64,000 nt of DNA from Paramarasmius palmivorus (GCA_037176845.1 JAYKXP010000108.1:1-64000); one strand, 5' to 3'. Numbered from the stretch's first letter, positions 36,908 to 49,600 are shown. Notes: generated by a model not told the origin, from the letters alone. Made by a program: numbers and translations.

Positions 36908-39097
36908 CTAAGATGACAGGGAGACGCCGTCTCCACTGATCACAAGTAACCTACAAATTCCAATTCCCATAACTCCTTTCTTGGTATACCATTCACCACT
37001 GTGCCATATAATCTGGCCTTTGCTTCTGCTGAGCCTACTTTGCCGTGAGCAAACGTGAACAGGAAGCGAATAACAAGGACATACCACAACCGTACATTGT
37101 CGTCCAGGTAGCACAGCTTCCTCCAAGGGTAGTGTTTGACTCTCAATATCCCAGTTCTTTGCTCTATCGTCAAAGCTCTGGTAAAGAGAGACGTTGAGGT
37201 GAAACTCATGCACAAGTAGCGACCGGAAACTCACCACATACGTACTGTCGCCGCTCTGCGACGTGCTAGCTGACGAAGGGACATATGATCCGCGATGTGT
37301 TTCGGTCTGGATGGTAGTTTGTATCTTGAAGTTCAGATTCCGAAAGGCAAGCGAAGACGAATCATCTTCCGCAGTCTCGTTTTTACACTTTCGATGCCGG
37401 GATTTACGTGCGTTGAGCATAGCCAAGAAGGATCCAACGTAGACTAACGACACGTTCAGCTAAAGTACTACACGAGAGGGAGCGCAACTTACGTTTTGTC
37501 AGGAGGAACTCGAGACCAAGAAAAATAAAGTTGTTGGGCATCAGGTTATACTGTAATCCTGGGATGAGCAAGGCTAAGATGATACGAGGAGGAAGAGCGT
37601 ACCGTAAAGAGCGTGGATAGTGAACATGCGCTGGGGAGAAGAATGACCTGAGCGCTCAATATCACACTGAACGTTTGAAAGAGCATACCTGGTGAGCAGC
37701 CCGGAGCACAAGGTATATTGCATGACCGTTGATATCCTCGAGTTTAGTCTACATTGCCTATCAGTAACCTCATCTTATGATGCATCTGATCGCATACCTT
37801 GAGCGCGAATCATTACACTTTGATTTCCACAAGTAGTAGCACATCGCCGAGGATATGAGGAAGTCAATCGTCGTCGATGTTGCCAAGGAAGCATTGATTG
37901 CCCACTGCAGATACCGAGCGGTCAGATATAATTCGAGCTGAAGGTGACCAGACCTACAGCGATATCCTCGAGTTTAGCAAAGGTATCCACAGAATAGCTA
38001 GTGAATCAGATTAGCGAGGCGATAGCGTTGGACCTGTGGGCGCTACTCACACTTGATACGCGAGTACTATGAAAGGGTTAGTCAGGTTACATCAATGATA
38101 GCATGCAGTGACTCACTAATTCCAATAGCTGCACATGCCCAATGCGCTTCGATTAGACTTGCAGACTACGACTACCGGAAGTGTACCCACCGAAACCGCC
38201 AGCCACGACTGATGCCTAACCTGATATCAGCCGAATGCATGTGGATGAAAGTATTAGACTTACGACAAGGTAGCCTAGGATGCCATGATGATAACCTCCC
38301 ACTGGGTACCCAGGGTCAGCATGTGATGAAGAGAACTAGAAGAAGCGACTGACGCAGCCATACTCGGTAGGCGTACAAGCTGGAGAGTGCGTTGAGTCTT
38401 GTATCGAAGGAGGCGCCGAAAGCTTACACACCTTTGCACGATCAAGATAATGACAACCTGCAACATAACAGGTCAGCATTACGGTGAAAGCGGAAGAATG
38501 TCAAATAGACACACATTGACAGCAACTTGAAGCTGTAGAGTCATATGCAATCATAAGCTGATCATTCGTCAATCTCATAAAGCAAAGACAAACTTTGAGC
38601 GACCTGGAGGTAGATATCAGTATCACGAAAATACAAATAGCGCTCCACGTACCATATGATGTTCGGATACTCTGCATGATTCCCAAAGTTGCTCACGAGG
38701 TAATGATATACGACATGAACTGTCAATGCTAGATGTAGTGCATCCAGTATCCTATGAGCTTGTTAGCCATACATAGCCTTTTGACCCTGTAGACAACATA
38801 CCAAAGTACGGCAACCTGGAGAGTGGGCGTCAGTAACTTGCGATGTGGAAAAAGTGTAGAGAGCGCACCAGGATCTTGTGCAAAGCCGAATCCTTTAGAA
38901 AACGATGATAGTAGATGTACACTTGTAGGCAGGTAACACCGAATAGCCTGTTTTCCATTCAGCTTATGGACACGGAAGTAAGAATGATACACGTACACTC
39001 CTGATCCAATAACACCCAAAAAGACTGCTCCCAATGTATTATCATCCGTCGCCTCCTCGAAGCTCTTCATCGCTCGACTGCTTATCGCATTCGCCAT
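36908..39097 (-). CDS. DUF6534 multi-pass membrane protein
   Basis: Many short exons. The first spells DDNTLGAVFLGVIGSGV and continues LFGVTCLQVYIYYHRF. Next come ILDALHLALTVHVVYHYLVSNFGN and LQVAVN-VVIILIVQ-SLYAYRVWLRQ. Later exons read WAINASLATSTTIDFLISSAMCYYLW, then ISTVMQYTLCSGLL, LMPNNFIFLGLEFLLTK and VYVGSFLAMLNARKS. This succession is diagnostic of the agaricomycete DUF6534 family, which has about seven membrane helices and no known function. The cytosolic tail is variable. I could not join the exons between 38.1 and 38.35 kb without a stop, so the gene model there is incomplete or slightly damaged. The exact end is uncertain because an in-frame intron is possible near 37.24 kb. Confidence 0.82.
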
Positions 39098-40004
39098 GGT
39101 AGGGATGAGGGATAGGAAGGGAAAGGGAATGAAAACGCCGAGTAGAAAAGATCCCGCCTCGACCTCAATAAAAAGGACCAGAACGGGTATATTTAAAGAG
39201 CGCCCTCAAAACGCCGACCTCATGGCGGTATCAACCTTTGGCCGTTTTGTCCAAAGAGTATGGAGAGTACGTCACATGGATCCCTCGATAAAAGTCTGGA
39301 TAGACGAGGACAGCATCATGTGGCGCAAAGCGTATCTTCAGGGTGTAAAAAAGAAACAAAAGGTACTAAGAATGGACTAGTTAGACTCGGAGATGGAGGG
39401 TACGGAGATGAATAACGCACCACTACTAGTATGCCCGTTCCCGCAATTGCCCATTTCTGCACTTTATCTCTTGTTCTTTCACGTCGGTTCGTTCCCTTTC
39501 CGATTTTCCGACCTTGACAGTTTAGCATCCAGTGCTTTGAGCCAGGGTTCTCGCCATTTCTGGGGCCATCGATTTGCTGTAAAAGACGAGCGTTGGAGGC
39601 AGTGGACAGCGTGAGAGGGCAAAGGGCGGTGCCTCGGTGTTGGTGAGAATCCGTGTTTGTTGTTTGGCAACGCCATCATGGATTGGCATCTGGCCGATAA
39701 ATCCGACACTCGTGCGCACAATCCGATATCTCCAGTTCAAAACCACCATCTTTGCCTGAAACTCGCAGAAATGGTCCACATTCGAGAATTGAACTTGACG
39801 GTAACCTTCAGCGTAGCCGGTCGCAGAGATTGCAGTCCCTGCTCCAATTCTACATTTAGCCTTTTCGCAGTTACCAGTAGAGTACTCACCAGGGCAACTA
39901 CCGTCCTATTATTAGCGCCTGCGTGCCTCTATGCGCAAAATTTAGCCATTTCTACAAGTACTCACCAGAGTCATTCACCCAGCTCACTCTACACAACGAC
40001 AACA
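39098..40004. other. interval upstream of the DUF6534 gene and tRNA-Thr
   Basis: About 900 bases holding the DUF6534 promoter. A 94-codon plus frame starting at 39096 overlaps the DUF6534 start codon on the other strand; it is Lys/Arg-rich and I do not treat it as a gene. Nothing else recognised. Confidence 0.45.
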
Positions 40005-40108
40005 GCCCTCTTAGCTCAGTGGTAGAGCGTTCCACTCGTAGAATAACGACTGACACATTCAGTTGTTGACCTATGGAAAGGTCGGTTGTTCAATCCAGCC
40101 AGGGGGCA
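40005..40108 (+). tRNA. tRNA-Thr (CGT) with 32-nt intron
   Basis: The acceptor pair GCCCTCT/AGGGGGC, D arm (GCTC...GAGC), anticodon stem TTCCA/TGGAA and T arm GGTTG-TTCAATC-CAGCC all pair. The anticodon CGT is at 40037-40039, reading ACG. An intron (about 40041-40072) sits one base 3' of the anticodon, the normal eukaryotic site. A T-run near 40121 is the likely Pol III stop. Confidence 0.95.
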
Positions 40109-41576
40109 CGACTTGCCGATGTTTTTTGTCGGCTGGAGACCTCCATACGTTTTGGAGCGAAAGGCTTCCTTCCTACCAGCTTGTAACGCACTCGTGACAT
40201 ATACCAAAGGCTCATTGCATCCTCGACAGTGATACTTGGGACATGCAAAGGCGGGCCGAAGGAGCGGGGCCTTCCGGCGGGATTGTGTTGTATCCGGAGG
40301 AAAGGCACTCTATGAGAGGTCTCGAGAGAACAGGTGTATGCGTGGAGCGATGCGGGATGGTTGGGGTGGGTCGGAAGATGTTTGCTGGAAGGTAAGCCTG
40401 CGTTGAGGGTGATGATGGGGATGTAGCTGGTATATGTATATCGAGCTGCAGCTATAAGCTGGCAATGCGACAGAATGTGCATAGAGAGCATTTGGGTCGA
40501 CTGGATAAGACGAAAAATGTCTCGAGATCGAGGTCGGGTCCAAGGTTCTGAGACTAAAGTCGTTCAAAGCGACGAGCTGCTGGCATCAGTACTGGAATTC
40601 CTGGGTTGAAATTGAGTTGGATACAAAAGGAGTTCCGCAAGGACGAGACGTACCGGCCTCATAACACTGTATAAAACCAAAGGCACCTGTTCTCAGTCGA
40701 TAACAGACCCCAACAATGGCGACAACTCTCGTCATATATAGCGCGGGCAAGCGACACATAATAGCGTGCAGGGTGTATCTTCAATATCTTCCATGCAAAT
40801 CGCTGAGTATATTGAAGGCTCGCCCACGAAAGAGAACTGAGACATACCGTCGACCCAGCAACGTGTACCCGAGATTCTCCATCCCAGTGCATCACCTGGG
40901 CCCAAAGGTCTCAAAAGGAGGCAAGAAAGTTGACTAAATATGGCAGCTTTGCCCCAATAGCCTCAAACCTGAAGCTTGAAGCTTTTGTGCCCAATTCCTG
41001 TTAACGAAACGCGTATTCAGCTCGCGGTTTAAAAACAGGTGGAAATGACAGATACTCCAACCCAAAGATGCTTCATGGAGACTCTTAGAGCATATCCGGG
41101 GGGTTTTAGAATGCGCAGAGGGTCGCGTACGAGGTTTCGAGTCGAGCGTGTCGAGGGATACAATGGGGGAAGAGAGCAAAAGAGAAATGCTGACGTCATG
41201 TGCTCGCGGGTTTGGTTGTCACGAACTGTCACAACTTCGAGTGGCGCTGTCCCTCAGCTTTCCAGACCCATTTCGATCCATGCCAGTTATTCCGTGTAAA
41301 AGCCGTATTTGGCAAGGAACTTCATAATACAATCCTTGTGGACACAAGAGCTACTGTACATATAGAACAATGTTTTGTGGGTTTTGTGGGTTTTGCTGAG
41401 AGAAATGATGAAACAATTTCGTGCTTTTCTGTTTCCAAAACGAAGCTTCAAGAAAAGGGAATAATTTCATGGGGCACCGCCGCCATCATGGCCCGTCGTA
41501 ACGGTGTTCTACAACGAGTTCAAGGTCAGCGACGACTCGCAACAGAAATGGTGGCACCAAGAATTTACCCGGGCCT
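40109..41576. other. left part of a tandemly duplicated unit, no gene recognised
   Basis: From about 40800 the sequence is similar to 44170 onward: both have agagaactgagacataccgt, then cctgaagcttgaagc-type sequence, a ggaaatgaca site and gctgacgtcatgtgct. It therefore belongs to the left copy of the duplication that also carries the gene at 41577-42142. The T/G-rich piece near 41375 resembles 45935. No convincing coding region. Confidence 0.55.
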
Positions 41577-42142
41577 TTAGATTGGTGGAATAGGGATCAA
41601 TTTGAACTCAGCCGTATAAGTTTTGCCAAAGATGGTGAGCGAGAACTTGATCCAGAGCCAGCCGTCTTTAGCGTAAAGGGTGATAGTACCAGAGAGAATG
41701 CCTGGTATTCCGACGCTAATGCTGATGCCGGTTTTCAGGTTCCCTTTGAGTTCGCCGACTTGGTAGGTACCAAAAATAGGAACTTTGATGTAGGCGTAAA
41801 TATCAGCATCGAGATTACCCAGGTCGATGTATCCCTTGAGCTACAAAAGTGGTTCGCGTTAATCAAGGGGCAAAATTCCAAACCGAGAGCTCGAATCACT
41901 GACTTCAAGGATGATCGGACCTATGGGAATTTCGATATCGATATTGTAGCGTCCTTTGACGTCGCCAAAGACGGGAGGACCGGCTATGGCAAAGACATGG
42001 TAAGTCTCTGACCCTCCATCGCGCGGAACTTCGATGGCGCGGTGGTGGTCTTTATGCCATTCAATGGGTACAACTTGAACTACGTAAAGAAGGTGAGTAG
42101 AATAGTGGTAAAAGAGAGAACGTATGAACCTTGAGTCGACAT
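41577..42142 (-). CDS. small beta-rich protein of unknown family (paralog A)
   Basis: Three exons (42142-42130, 42079-41904, 41840-41577) give exactly 150 aa. The protein starts MSTQVQVVPIEWHKDHHRAI. It contains SETYHVFAIAGPPVFGDVKGRY and alternating hydrophobic strands ([33 protein letters not shown]), and ends AEFKLIPIPPI. There is no signal peptide, no Cys-rich motif and no membrane segment, so it is likely a soluble cytosolic beta-sheet protein. The paralog at 46089-46657 has the same length, start (MST) and intron positions. I do not recognise the family. A fruit-body lectin-like or lipid-binding role would be a guess. Confidence 0.85.
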
Positions 42143-44532
42143 CTTGAGTTTTCTTGTGGTTGCTGAGATTGCTGGGGAGACATGCAAAACAGACACTTCT
42201 TATATACATCCATACTCGTCCAATCATCCGATCCCAACGCACAAGAAAATATCCACTGGAGATAGTATAAATTCAAGTAGGGGTCAGATGTTCTTTCAAG
42301 AGCACAGGTATAAGCCCGTGTATTGGTTACGAGCTATGCTGTAGAATGTCAATATCTTGAACTTGGGATTCTAACGTTTGAATGTCCGTAACCTTCCCAA
42401 TCTAGCACTCCATTGAACACCAAGACTTCCAGGAATGTCAGTTTTGAGCCATAGTACATCCTTCTGTCAATATGCTCAGATTGCAATCCAATTCCGACAG
42501 TCATGGATCGATAAAGGGTTCGCCCGAGTGGGTGTGGCGTCGATGAAACACGACGTTCAGAGCCAACGTATTTATTGGAAACTGGATGGAAGTCAGAGAT
42601 TTGATGCAGCAAACCATTGTGGCATATAACTTACACTACCGGGGTATATTCTTTCTCGTCCAAACTCAATAGCAATACCGCTGAACGGATTGTCTTACTG
42701 GCTTGCGGTCGTGACCTGTCAACCTAAGTTCATGACTAAAGTACCATGATAATTGAATTGCAGAGATCATATTCTGGCCTGTCTCTGCATTTTGAATAGC
42801 GCCTTCGACGTGTGCAACAATAGTCCATACATTTCGCATCACTCCCATCATGACGTCCCGTAAATGAATTCAGTGTAGATCGAACCGGAACCTCGCTTCA
42901 CCGGTGTCTGTAAATTGCCAACCTTTCGACGGAGTAAGAACGACGCCACTAAATACCTAGAGTGAATGACCTACTCAACGAATATACGAAGGCGATAGCA
43001 GCAGTTCTCAAATGCATTGATCATGTGGTACTAGTGCAGTATGCCAAGAAGATCTTGAGCGCGCAGAAGGTAAAGGGCACGAAAGGCTAACTCTAGACAA
43101 ACGGGTCAGTGAACGGAAGAGGATTAACACTCAGTGAGATTTACCTTAACGTCGGTACAGCCGCATATCTCCCCACCGGCGAGGCATCATATCGCATTGC
43201 CAAGAACTACACTATGACCGGAAACACTTCCAAAATCCATGTCGAGCCGGAAGAATGTCCAAGCCTACCTGGGGCATATGATTAGCTACGATTGTGTGAT
43301 CTACCAAGCAAGTGCAACACCCATTGAGTAGACAGTGACGACTGTAATGTGTGGATACGGTCAACAACTCAACATCTGGATTGTGTTCAAGCCGTACCTC
43401 GACCACAGACTGGTCACCGGTATCGGACTTCCTGCAGAAACAGTAGGTCGGCAACGTGAGGTGTCGCCTCGTTATGTCGTCGTTCGGGCAAAATGAATGA
43501 ATGCGATGATTGGTGTCGTACCCCAGGGAACATAGGAGGCCCTTTTTAAGCGCTCCCACTCGTACACCGATGCTATGACTAATGGGTTCGACATGTCGTG
43601 TAGCACCGTCCCTCAGATAATCCAGATCTGACGACGTGCGTGAAACGAAGTTATTCATATATGCATCGGCCCCGGATAAGATGCTCTCTCGAAGCACTCG
43701 CTGGGAAGCATTGATACGGTTGCAAAGACCGCAAAAGACTGGCTGTCCGGACCCAATGCAATAACGTGCTACCGACGCATGAACAGGGCAGCAGAGCCTT
43801 TGCGGTAGAGGAAGTTTACTTTCGAGTGCATTAGATCTAAAAGTGGCGTCCTCCGTTTAGCACTGAAAACGCGAACTTGAAAAGGATGAACAACGTGCAT
43901 AGCTTGAGACGACCCATTAAAATTCTCCGCGTCGCCAAGGCACAAAGGTCCCAAAGAAGTGATAAGCTGGCGCACTTCCTGAATATTCTGGAACTAGTTA
44001 GGTGTAGAAGGAGTAACACGAAGATGTTACGTGCCAGCTTCGTATGACACTTGAATCCAGCCGGAAAAAAATGGCCAAAACAAAACATCTGTTTACAGCG
44101 TAGACAAGCGATGCACAAGGGCGGGCGCATCTTCTAGCACCTTCTGTGGAAATAGCTGGAGCGTATTGTACATTAATTCATAAAAGAGAACTGAGACATA
44201 CCGTCGGCCCAGCACTAAAATCCCGCTTCCCCGTGCGTCGCCATGGCCTCAAAGTCTCAAAATACGAGATAGAGTCGACCGAAAGAGCCGGCCATGCTCT
44301 AACGGATTCGAACTTGAAGCTTGAACTTTTTGCGCTCAATCCTGTCAGCCAAGCGCGTACTTATTGAGTTTCGGGGTCAAGAACGGCGGAAATGACACGC
44401 TCCAAGCCCGAAATGTTACCAAGAGGATCAAGAAGCATATTTCAGGTCTTTTCAGTCGTGCGGAGGATTGTTTATGGGGCCTCGACGTATCGAAGGGTCA
44501 ATGTTGGAAGAGAGGAAGAGAAGTTCAAGATG
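42143..44532. other. interval between the duplicated units
   Basis: Open frames are on both strands. The longest is 43212-43697 minus, 161 codons with several Cys and His and no domain I know. Opposite it, 43120-43285 plus reads LTLSEIYLNVGTAAYLPTGEASYRI, which looks protein-like, but it has no start and ends at a stop. From about 44170 the sequence is the duplicated counterpart of about 40800. Nothing here can be assigned. Confidence 0.4.
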
Positions 44533-45234
44533 CTGACGTCATGTGCTTGCAGGGGGTCTTCACCGGCACTTTCCGCGGTTATCAACTGGTACCGTGTCCT
44601 TCCAAAAAATTTCCTTTTTGAGAGCGTGACAGAGCGTGACTTGGCTATTGCTTGGCTACCCATGTACTATCTAGCGATAATCAATACTTTCAAAACATTC
44701 TCTCCTACTCACTTTACGATGCGAAAAAAGAAGACTCCCGACATATTGACGCAGATCACCTTGAAGGACGGCAGTGTGCACCCGATCAAATTTAACCTGG
44801 CTCAGAAAACATACACTGTTGTGTGTGATTACTGTCGCAGAGTGATTCCATTGACTCGTAATGCGAATCCACACAAGTTACATTCGCCCCCCAAGAATCA
44901 AAATACGCAGCTCGGCGCTCGCAGCACCGAGCGCTACCAGGAGAAGGCGAGCCTCAACAATCACACCTAAAGGCTAAGAATGCCGGGAAACGGGCGCGTA
45001 AAGGGTAGAACTAGATGCAACTTGTTGAATTCTTGTCTTGTAATACACCAAACTAATTTTGACGGGAAATAATGGGAGAACGGATAAGAAGAAAGCGGGG
45101 GCAAAGCAGCAACATGGCGGTTGCAAGGGTGCTTGGCGTGACACCCAAAAATGGAAATTTTTCGAGAGGACACCGTACCAGTTGATACCCACGGAAAGTT
45201 CCGAGGAAGGCCCCTCGTGTGCTTGCGTGACATC
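44533..45234. mobile_element. about 700-bp element with ~95-bp inverted repeats
   Basis: The left arm (44533-44630) and the reverse complement of the right arm (45140-45234) align over their whole length. Shared blocks include ACTTTCCG, TATCAACTGGTAC, GTGTCCT, AAATTTCC and a TGTCACGC/GCGTGAC end. Identity looks about 75-80 percent. Between the arms lies a small ORF (44719-44970). Long imperfect inverted repeats around a short insert suggest a MITE-like or mini DNA transposon. I see no transposase and no clear target-site duplication. A foldback hairpin from an inverted duplication is the alternative. Confidence 0.5.
44719..44970 (+). CDS. 83-aa basic protein with C2H2-like motif inside the inverted-repeat element
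   Basis: It begins MRKKKTPDILTQITLKDGSV, then VVCDYCRRVIPLTRNANPHKLH, spaced C-x2-C-x12-H-x2-H as in a C2H2 zinc finger but with a short His spacing. The end is Asn/Gln/Arg-rich (YQEKASLNNHT). The intact frame, basic start and finger suggest nucleic-acid binding. It could be a residual protein of the element or a captured exon. No similar copy is visible elsewhere in the window. Confidence 0.45.
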   Translation: MRKKKTPDILTQITLKDGSVHPIKFNLAQKTYTVVCDYCRRVIPLTRNANPHKLHSPPKNQNTQLGARSTERYQEKASLNNHT

Positions 45235-46088
45235 GGATAAGTACTGCCTTGGTCATCGGACATCTTGCTCACGAACTTCCATCACCGCTTCTTCTCTCAT
45301 TCACCAGTAAAACCATTCCTCTATAACAGACTCAACATCAGCATCGCCGATCAGGTAAAGGTGTAGATTTGGATTCATTTCTACTCTCTCTCTATCTTAT
45401 GTATGAATTCGTCTGGGAGCCTGTACCTCAGCCGGTCCCAGGAGTCAGATGAACACTGCTCCCGGGTCGATTTCTCGCAGGCGAAATCCATGATTCCCAT
45501 AAATTTGAAGGCAGCTAGTCACAGCAGGTTCGCTGTGCCTTTTGGATAGGTCTAAATGGTATGTCAACTTTCAAATTACGACAAATCACGAGAAAAATAT
45601 TAATAAGGTCTAAATCGTACGGATAGGAAGTGACCCTGCATCAAGAAATATGATGCTTGGTTTTTGCTTACCCGGCTCGCTCTCCGAGATATCAGGAAAA
45701 CTGGGACCATGAAATGCGGAAATGGCAAATGATCAGTAGAATAGCTTTGTCGGGTTTGTTGTATAGAAGCCAGGCTTCGGAATCCTTTTCGTGCAGGTAC
45801 CAGGGACCCCAGTGCAAAAGCTCTGCAGGCGCAAGTAATGTAATCGCTCAGGTGGCGTGAAATGTAAGGGCCATCGAACACAAACAACACGATCTTTATA
45901 GAGCCAAAACTATAAGAATTACAGGAACAACATTTTTTGTGTGTTTTATATGTTTTCAAGAGGAGGCATCGGTATTTTGTTGGTTTTACGTTTTATCAAA
46001 TGAGAGGGATGTCATACTCCTTATCACGTCGGTGTACTGGAGCATCGAGGTCAGTAATGTTCTGATCTATAATGCTGAAGGCTTACCT
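45235..46088. other. interval between the inverted-repeat element and paralog B
   Basis: About 850 bases. A (CT)n-rich patch lies at 45382-45396. Near 45935-45975 a T/G-rich stretch resembles 41375-41410 in the other duplicated unit. No gene recognised. Confidence 0.45.
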
Positions 46089-46657
46089 CTAGAAAGGAAT
46101 CAGCTTGAACTCTGCGTCGTAAGTCTGGCCGAAGACTTCAAGGGAGAATTTGATCCAGAGCCAACCATCCTTGACGTAGAGAGTGATACTGCCGGCGAGA
46201 ATGCCCGAAGCCCCAACGGTAATGGTAATTCCATCGCGCAAATTCCCCTTGAATTCTCCAAGCTTAATAGCCGGAAGAAGTGGAACCTTGACGTAGACGG
46301 AAATGTCGGCCTCAAGGGTGGTAAGGTCAAAGTATCCCCTCAACTATGTACAACGAAGCACGTTTATTAGCCAACCCCCGACACGATATAAAGGCTTGAA
46401 GAAGTCACCTGAAGAATGACTGGTCCAAGAGGGATGTCAATTTCCACATTGTAGCGGTCTTTTTTGTCGCCAAACACGGGACGGCCAGCGAGGGCATAGA
46501 CATGGTAAACGTCCGAGCCTCCGCCGCTACGTGGAAGTGTGACGACGCGGTGATTGCCACCGAGCCAGTGTTTGGGAGGAGCTCCTTCTAAGTTGAACTA
46601 GGAGTGAGTAAAATAATCGTCTGAAAGAAGAGAAAGATACGAACCTTCGGTCGACAT
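46089..46657 (-). CDS. small beta-rich protein of unknown family (paralog B)
   Basis: Three exons (46657-46645, 46587-46409, 46343-46089) give 148 aa. The intron positions match paralog A. It starts [20 protein letters not shown], has [41 protein letters not shown] and [20 protein letters not shown], and ends AEFKLIPF. The shared core ([31 protein letters not shown]) defines the family. No signal peptide or membrane segment. Both genes are on the minus strand about 4.5 kb apart, within duplicated flanks, so they arose by tandem duplication. Function unknown. Confidence 0.86.
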
Positions 46658-49600
46658 CTTTCGAGTTGCTTGTGTTGCTAATGAGTTTGCTGCAAGTTGC
46701 TGAAGAAAAGGTGGGGAATCTGCCCACCTTTTATACATCCAGTCCCGTTGGTATGATGCGATTTCAGCGCAGAGGCATGTGGTTACCCTAGATTCGTAGA
46801 TGCTGTGAACACCGACCAGGATTCAGCTGTCTGTCTGAAAAGCCGGGGTATTGGTTCACGAGTTATTCGGGGTTCATGGTACCTATCCCGGCCTTTGTTC
46901 GACTTACGTTCACTGTACGGCGACACGAGCTCGAGGTTCAAATTCCTAAAGGATTTTTTTTAAGATTTACCTATTCACTATGAGTTCTACTGGCATGTGA
47001 GACATCCAAAATAAAGATACTTGATTAGAGGGCACCTTTTTCTTTCTGGCCGGTTCGGAGCTAGAGCTAACGCTTTACTGAGCCTCCTTGCCTATGTTCA
47101 CGGTACATCAGCACAGAATAAACAGTAGTTATTCACAGTCAATACCCACGGTATAATTATTGTATCCTATAATGCGGACAGGGACCGCAGCTTGGCTTAG
47201 GAGTGGTGTACAATCACGTCAAAAATTCTTTGAACGAGCTGACCTGTATGGCATCTATCCGACAAGAATATACACCAGATAGCTATCCGTCAAGGTGAGC
47301 GGGGTCATTTTCTAGACAAAAATAACTCGTCATTTCCTTGACTTAGGTGTAAAACGACTGTAACAGACAGATGACAAAGTGTGGCGCAAATTTTCGGGGA
47401 TGCATGTCCAGGAAACTGGAAATCGAGGGTGTGTTCCTCGTGGATCTGCTAAGTTGGCACAAAAGAAGCCATCTCGGACGTACTGAAACAGGCCATTGCT
47501 ACCACAAGGGTTTTCAGCGTGAATTCGACAAGTAATAGGCACAACGTACATGCATTGTTATCGCCACTATGACCTCGCACCGTACTGTCTGGGTGGTACG
47601 TCTGAACTGGGCCAGCTCCGCCGGTTCAATTGGTAAGAGACAGAGAACATCAGGAGAATGGGCTTCTCCCGCGAGAGGCTGTATGTTTGGGGAAGCTGCG
47701 AGTGCACCTGGGCCAAGACAGCAGTGGAAACAGGATTTCTGATATGCTCATATCCTTATGGCAGTCTGCATACCAGTGAATCCAATACTACTAGAACAAC
47801 CTTACCGGCGGTGAGCACACTACAAGGACTAGGTCAGCCTGCAATCCTGCTATTCTCAAAAGGGGAATTGTCCTGATAGCGACAGGGTTAATGCTGGTAC
47901 GACCAACACCGGAAATGTTCTAATCGCCGTGACAAAGCAACTGAGTGGCAGAAGGGGCAAAGAAATCCATAATCAGTGACCAATATAACGAGCACGTAGT
48001 TAGGTGTAACACACCGTCTTCACATGTTATCTCGTGAAAATTTGGCACTATACCAGATCACTCAAGTTCATCAAAAGCGGATGTTCGAGACATTTGTAAA
48101 GGGTGGCGTTGGAAAGATCGACCACGGGTTGGGGTCCACGATAAGAATAAGACCTGCGATAACCTGCGATGTATTTCGACCATGATTGGACACTGTATAC
48201 CATCGGTTTTCGTACAGGGGTAAGGTTGGCTTGCGGTGCATTGGAGGGGTCAGTAGGGGCTGAAAAGGTGGATGCGATTGGAAGCAGGAATGACCAGTAC
48301 GTATGTAAATCTGACTCACATGTACGGGGCACTGGTAGCCCCTTCGTCATGGAGAAAAGGCTTGTATCAGACTCTCAGACACTCCCGCGCCAACATGCAC
48401 GCATGGAAGACTTCTTTTCTTATTCGGACCCAAGAATAGTCAACGAAGGTGCGGGAAGACGAGCTAGAGAAATACTGAGTAATCGGAGTCAAATATCGGA
48501 ACGAGCATAAACCTTACGGGCTTGGCAAGGTAACCTAAGCAAGTTCATATAAAGGTGAGAGGTTTGGCTTTCGTCCAGCAGTGGTCCAAAGGCATCGGCT
48601 GATTCTGGTATTAGACTGCGGGTAGAATTCTGCAATTTGGCATACGACAGGGACATTTTAGTATGTCTCTCAAGCTCGACGAGCTTATACCAAAGTCATA
48701 TTCCAAGATAACTTCAGGTGATGGACTCCCTGATTGTTATGTCTCCATCCGGGATGCTGAAATGTTGAGTTAGATGCCACTGAACTGGCGATTGGTGGTA
48801 CGTTGGAACTAAGACCTACCTTCACCGCGTTTCAGCAAAATGATGACTTTGAGTCCAAGGAAAGGCTTCTCCCGAGCCACGACCATATGCTGTATGGAGT
48901 CGCGAGGTCGACCAGACAGCACCAATGAGACCATGCCGAGGCATGTTGCACAGAAAGCCATCAGAACGAACGCAAATTCAAGTCACCGCGCCAACGATTA
49001 CTAAGTACAAGAGAATCAAGTCAATATGGAATCGGTTCTATTTTCAAACATCGCGTAACTTACCACAATGCGCACCGTGAAATTATCGGTCCATATCACG
49101 ACAATACGACGAGTGACGAAGGTCCTCTGGACCCCGTGCCTAGCTTGACAGATTGTCGTAAGCACGTACCAGGTCAACGTCGTCAAGAGACTCAACTAAA
49201 TCTCGGAGATCGACTGGCAGCGGGTACGGAATACCTGTCGAATCGTGATACGGGGCAGGTGAGCAGAAGCCTGTGGTGCTTCTACGAGATCAGTGGGTTT
49301 GCGATAATTGTCACAGACCGAGAAATAAAACCTCTGATGTATCTTGACGATGATTGTCGGAAATAATAGACGACACAGGTTGTGTCCAACCTCAGCGGGA
49401 AAGATGCAGGCTGGCTTGGGGTATTATGACATTGTAGATCGGAACATCACCGAACGGTAGTGACAAACCACCTTTACACTTCAGCATTAGACAACTGCAA
49501 TTCTCTGAAGATCAAGGTCGGACTTACGTGGAGACACTTCCGCTGTTATTTGTTACCAACGGCGAGTCTTCGACGCACAATGAACGTGTATATGCCTTCT

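Noticed and set aside
39096..39380. Plus-strand 94-codon Lys/Arg-rich frame
   Set aside because: It begins within the DUF6534 start codon on the other strand and occupies that gene's promoter; composition alone is not support.
48048..48350. Two overlapping minus-strand frames of 82-100 codons
   Set aside because: Both frames are open over the same bases, which suggests biased composition rather than coding; no family match.
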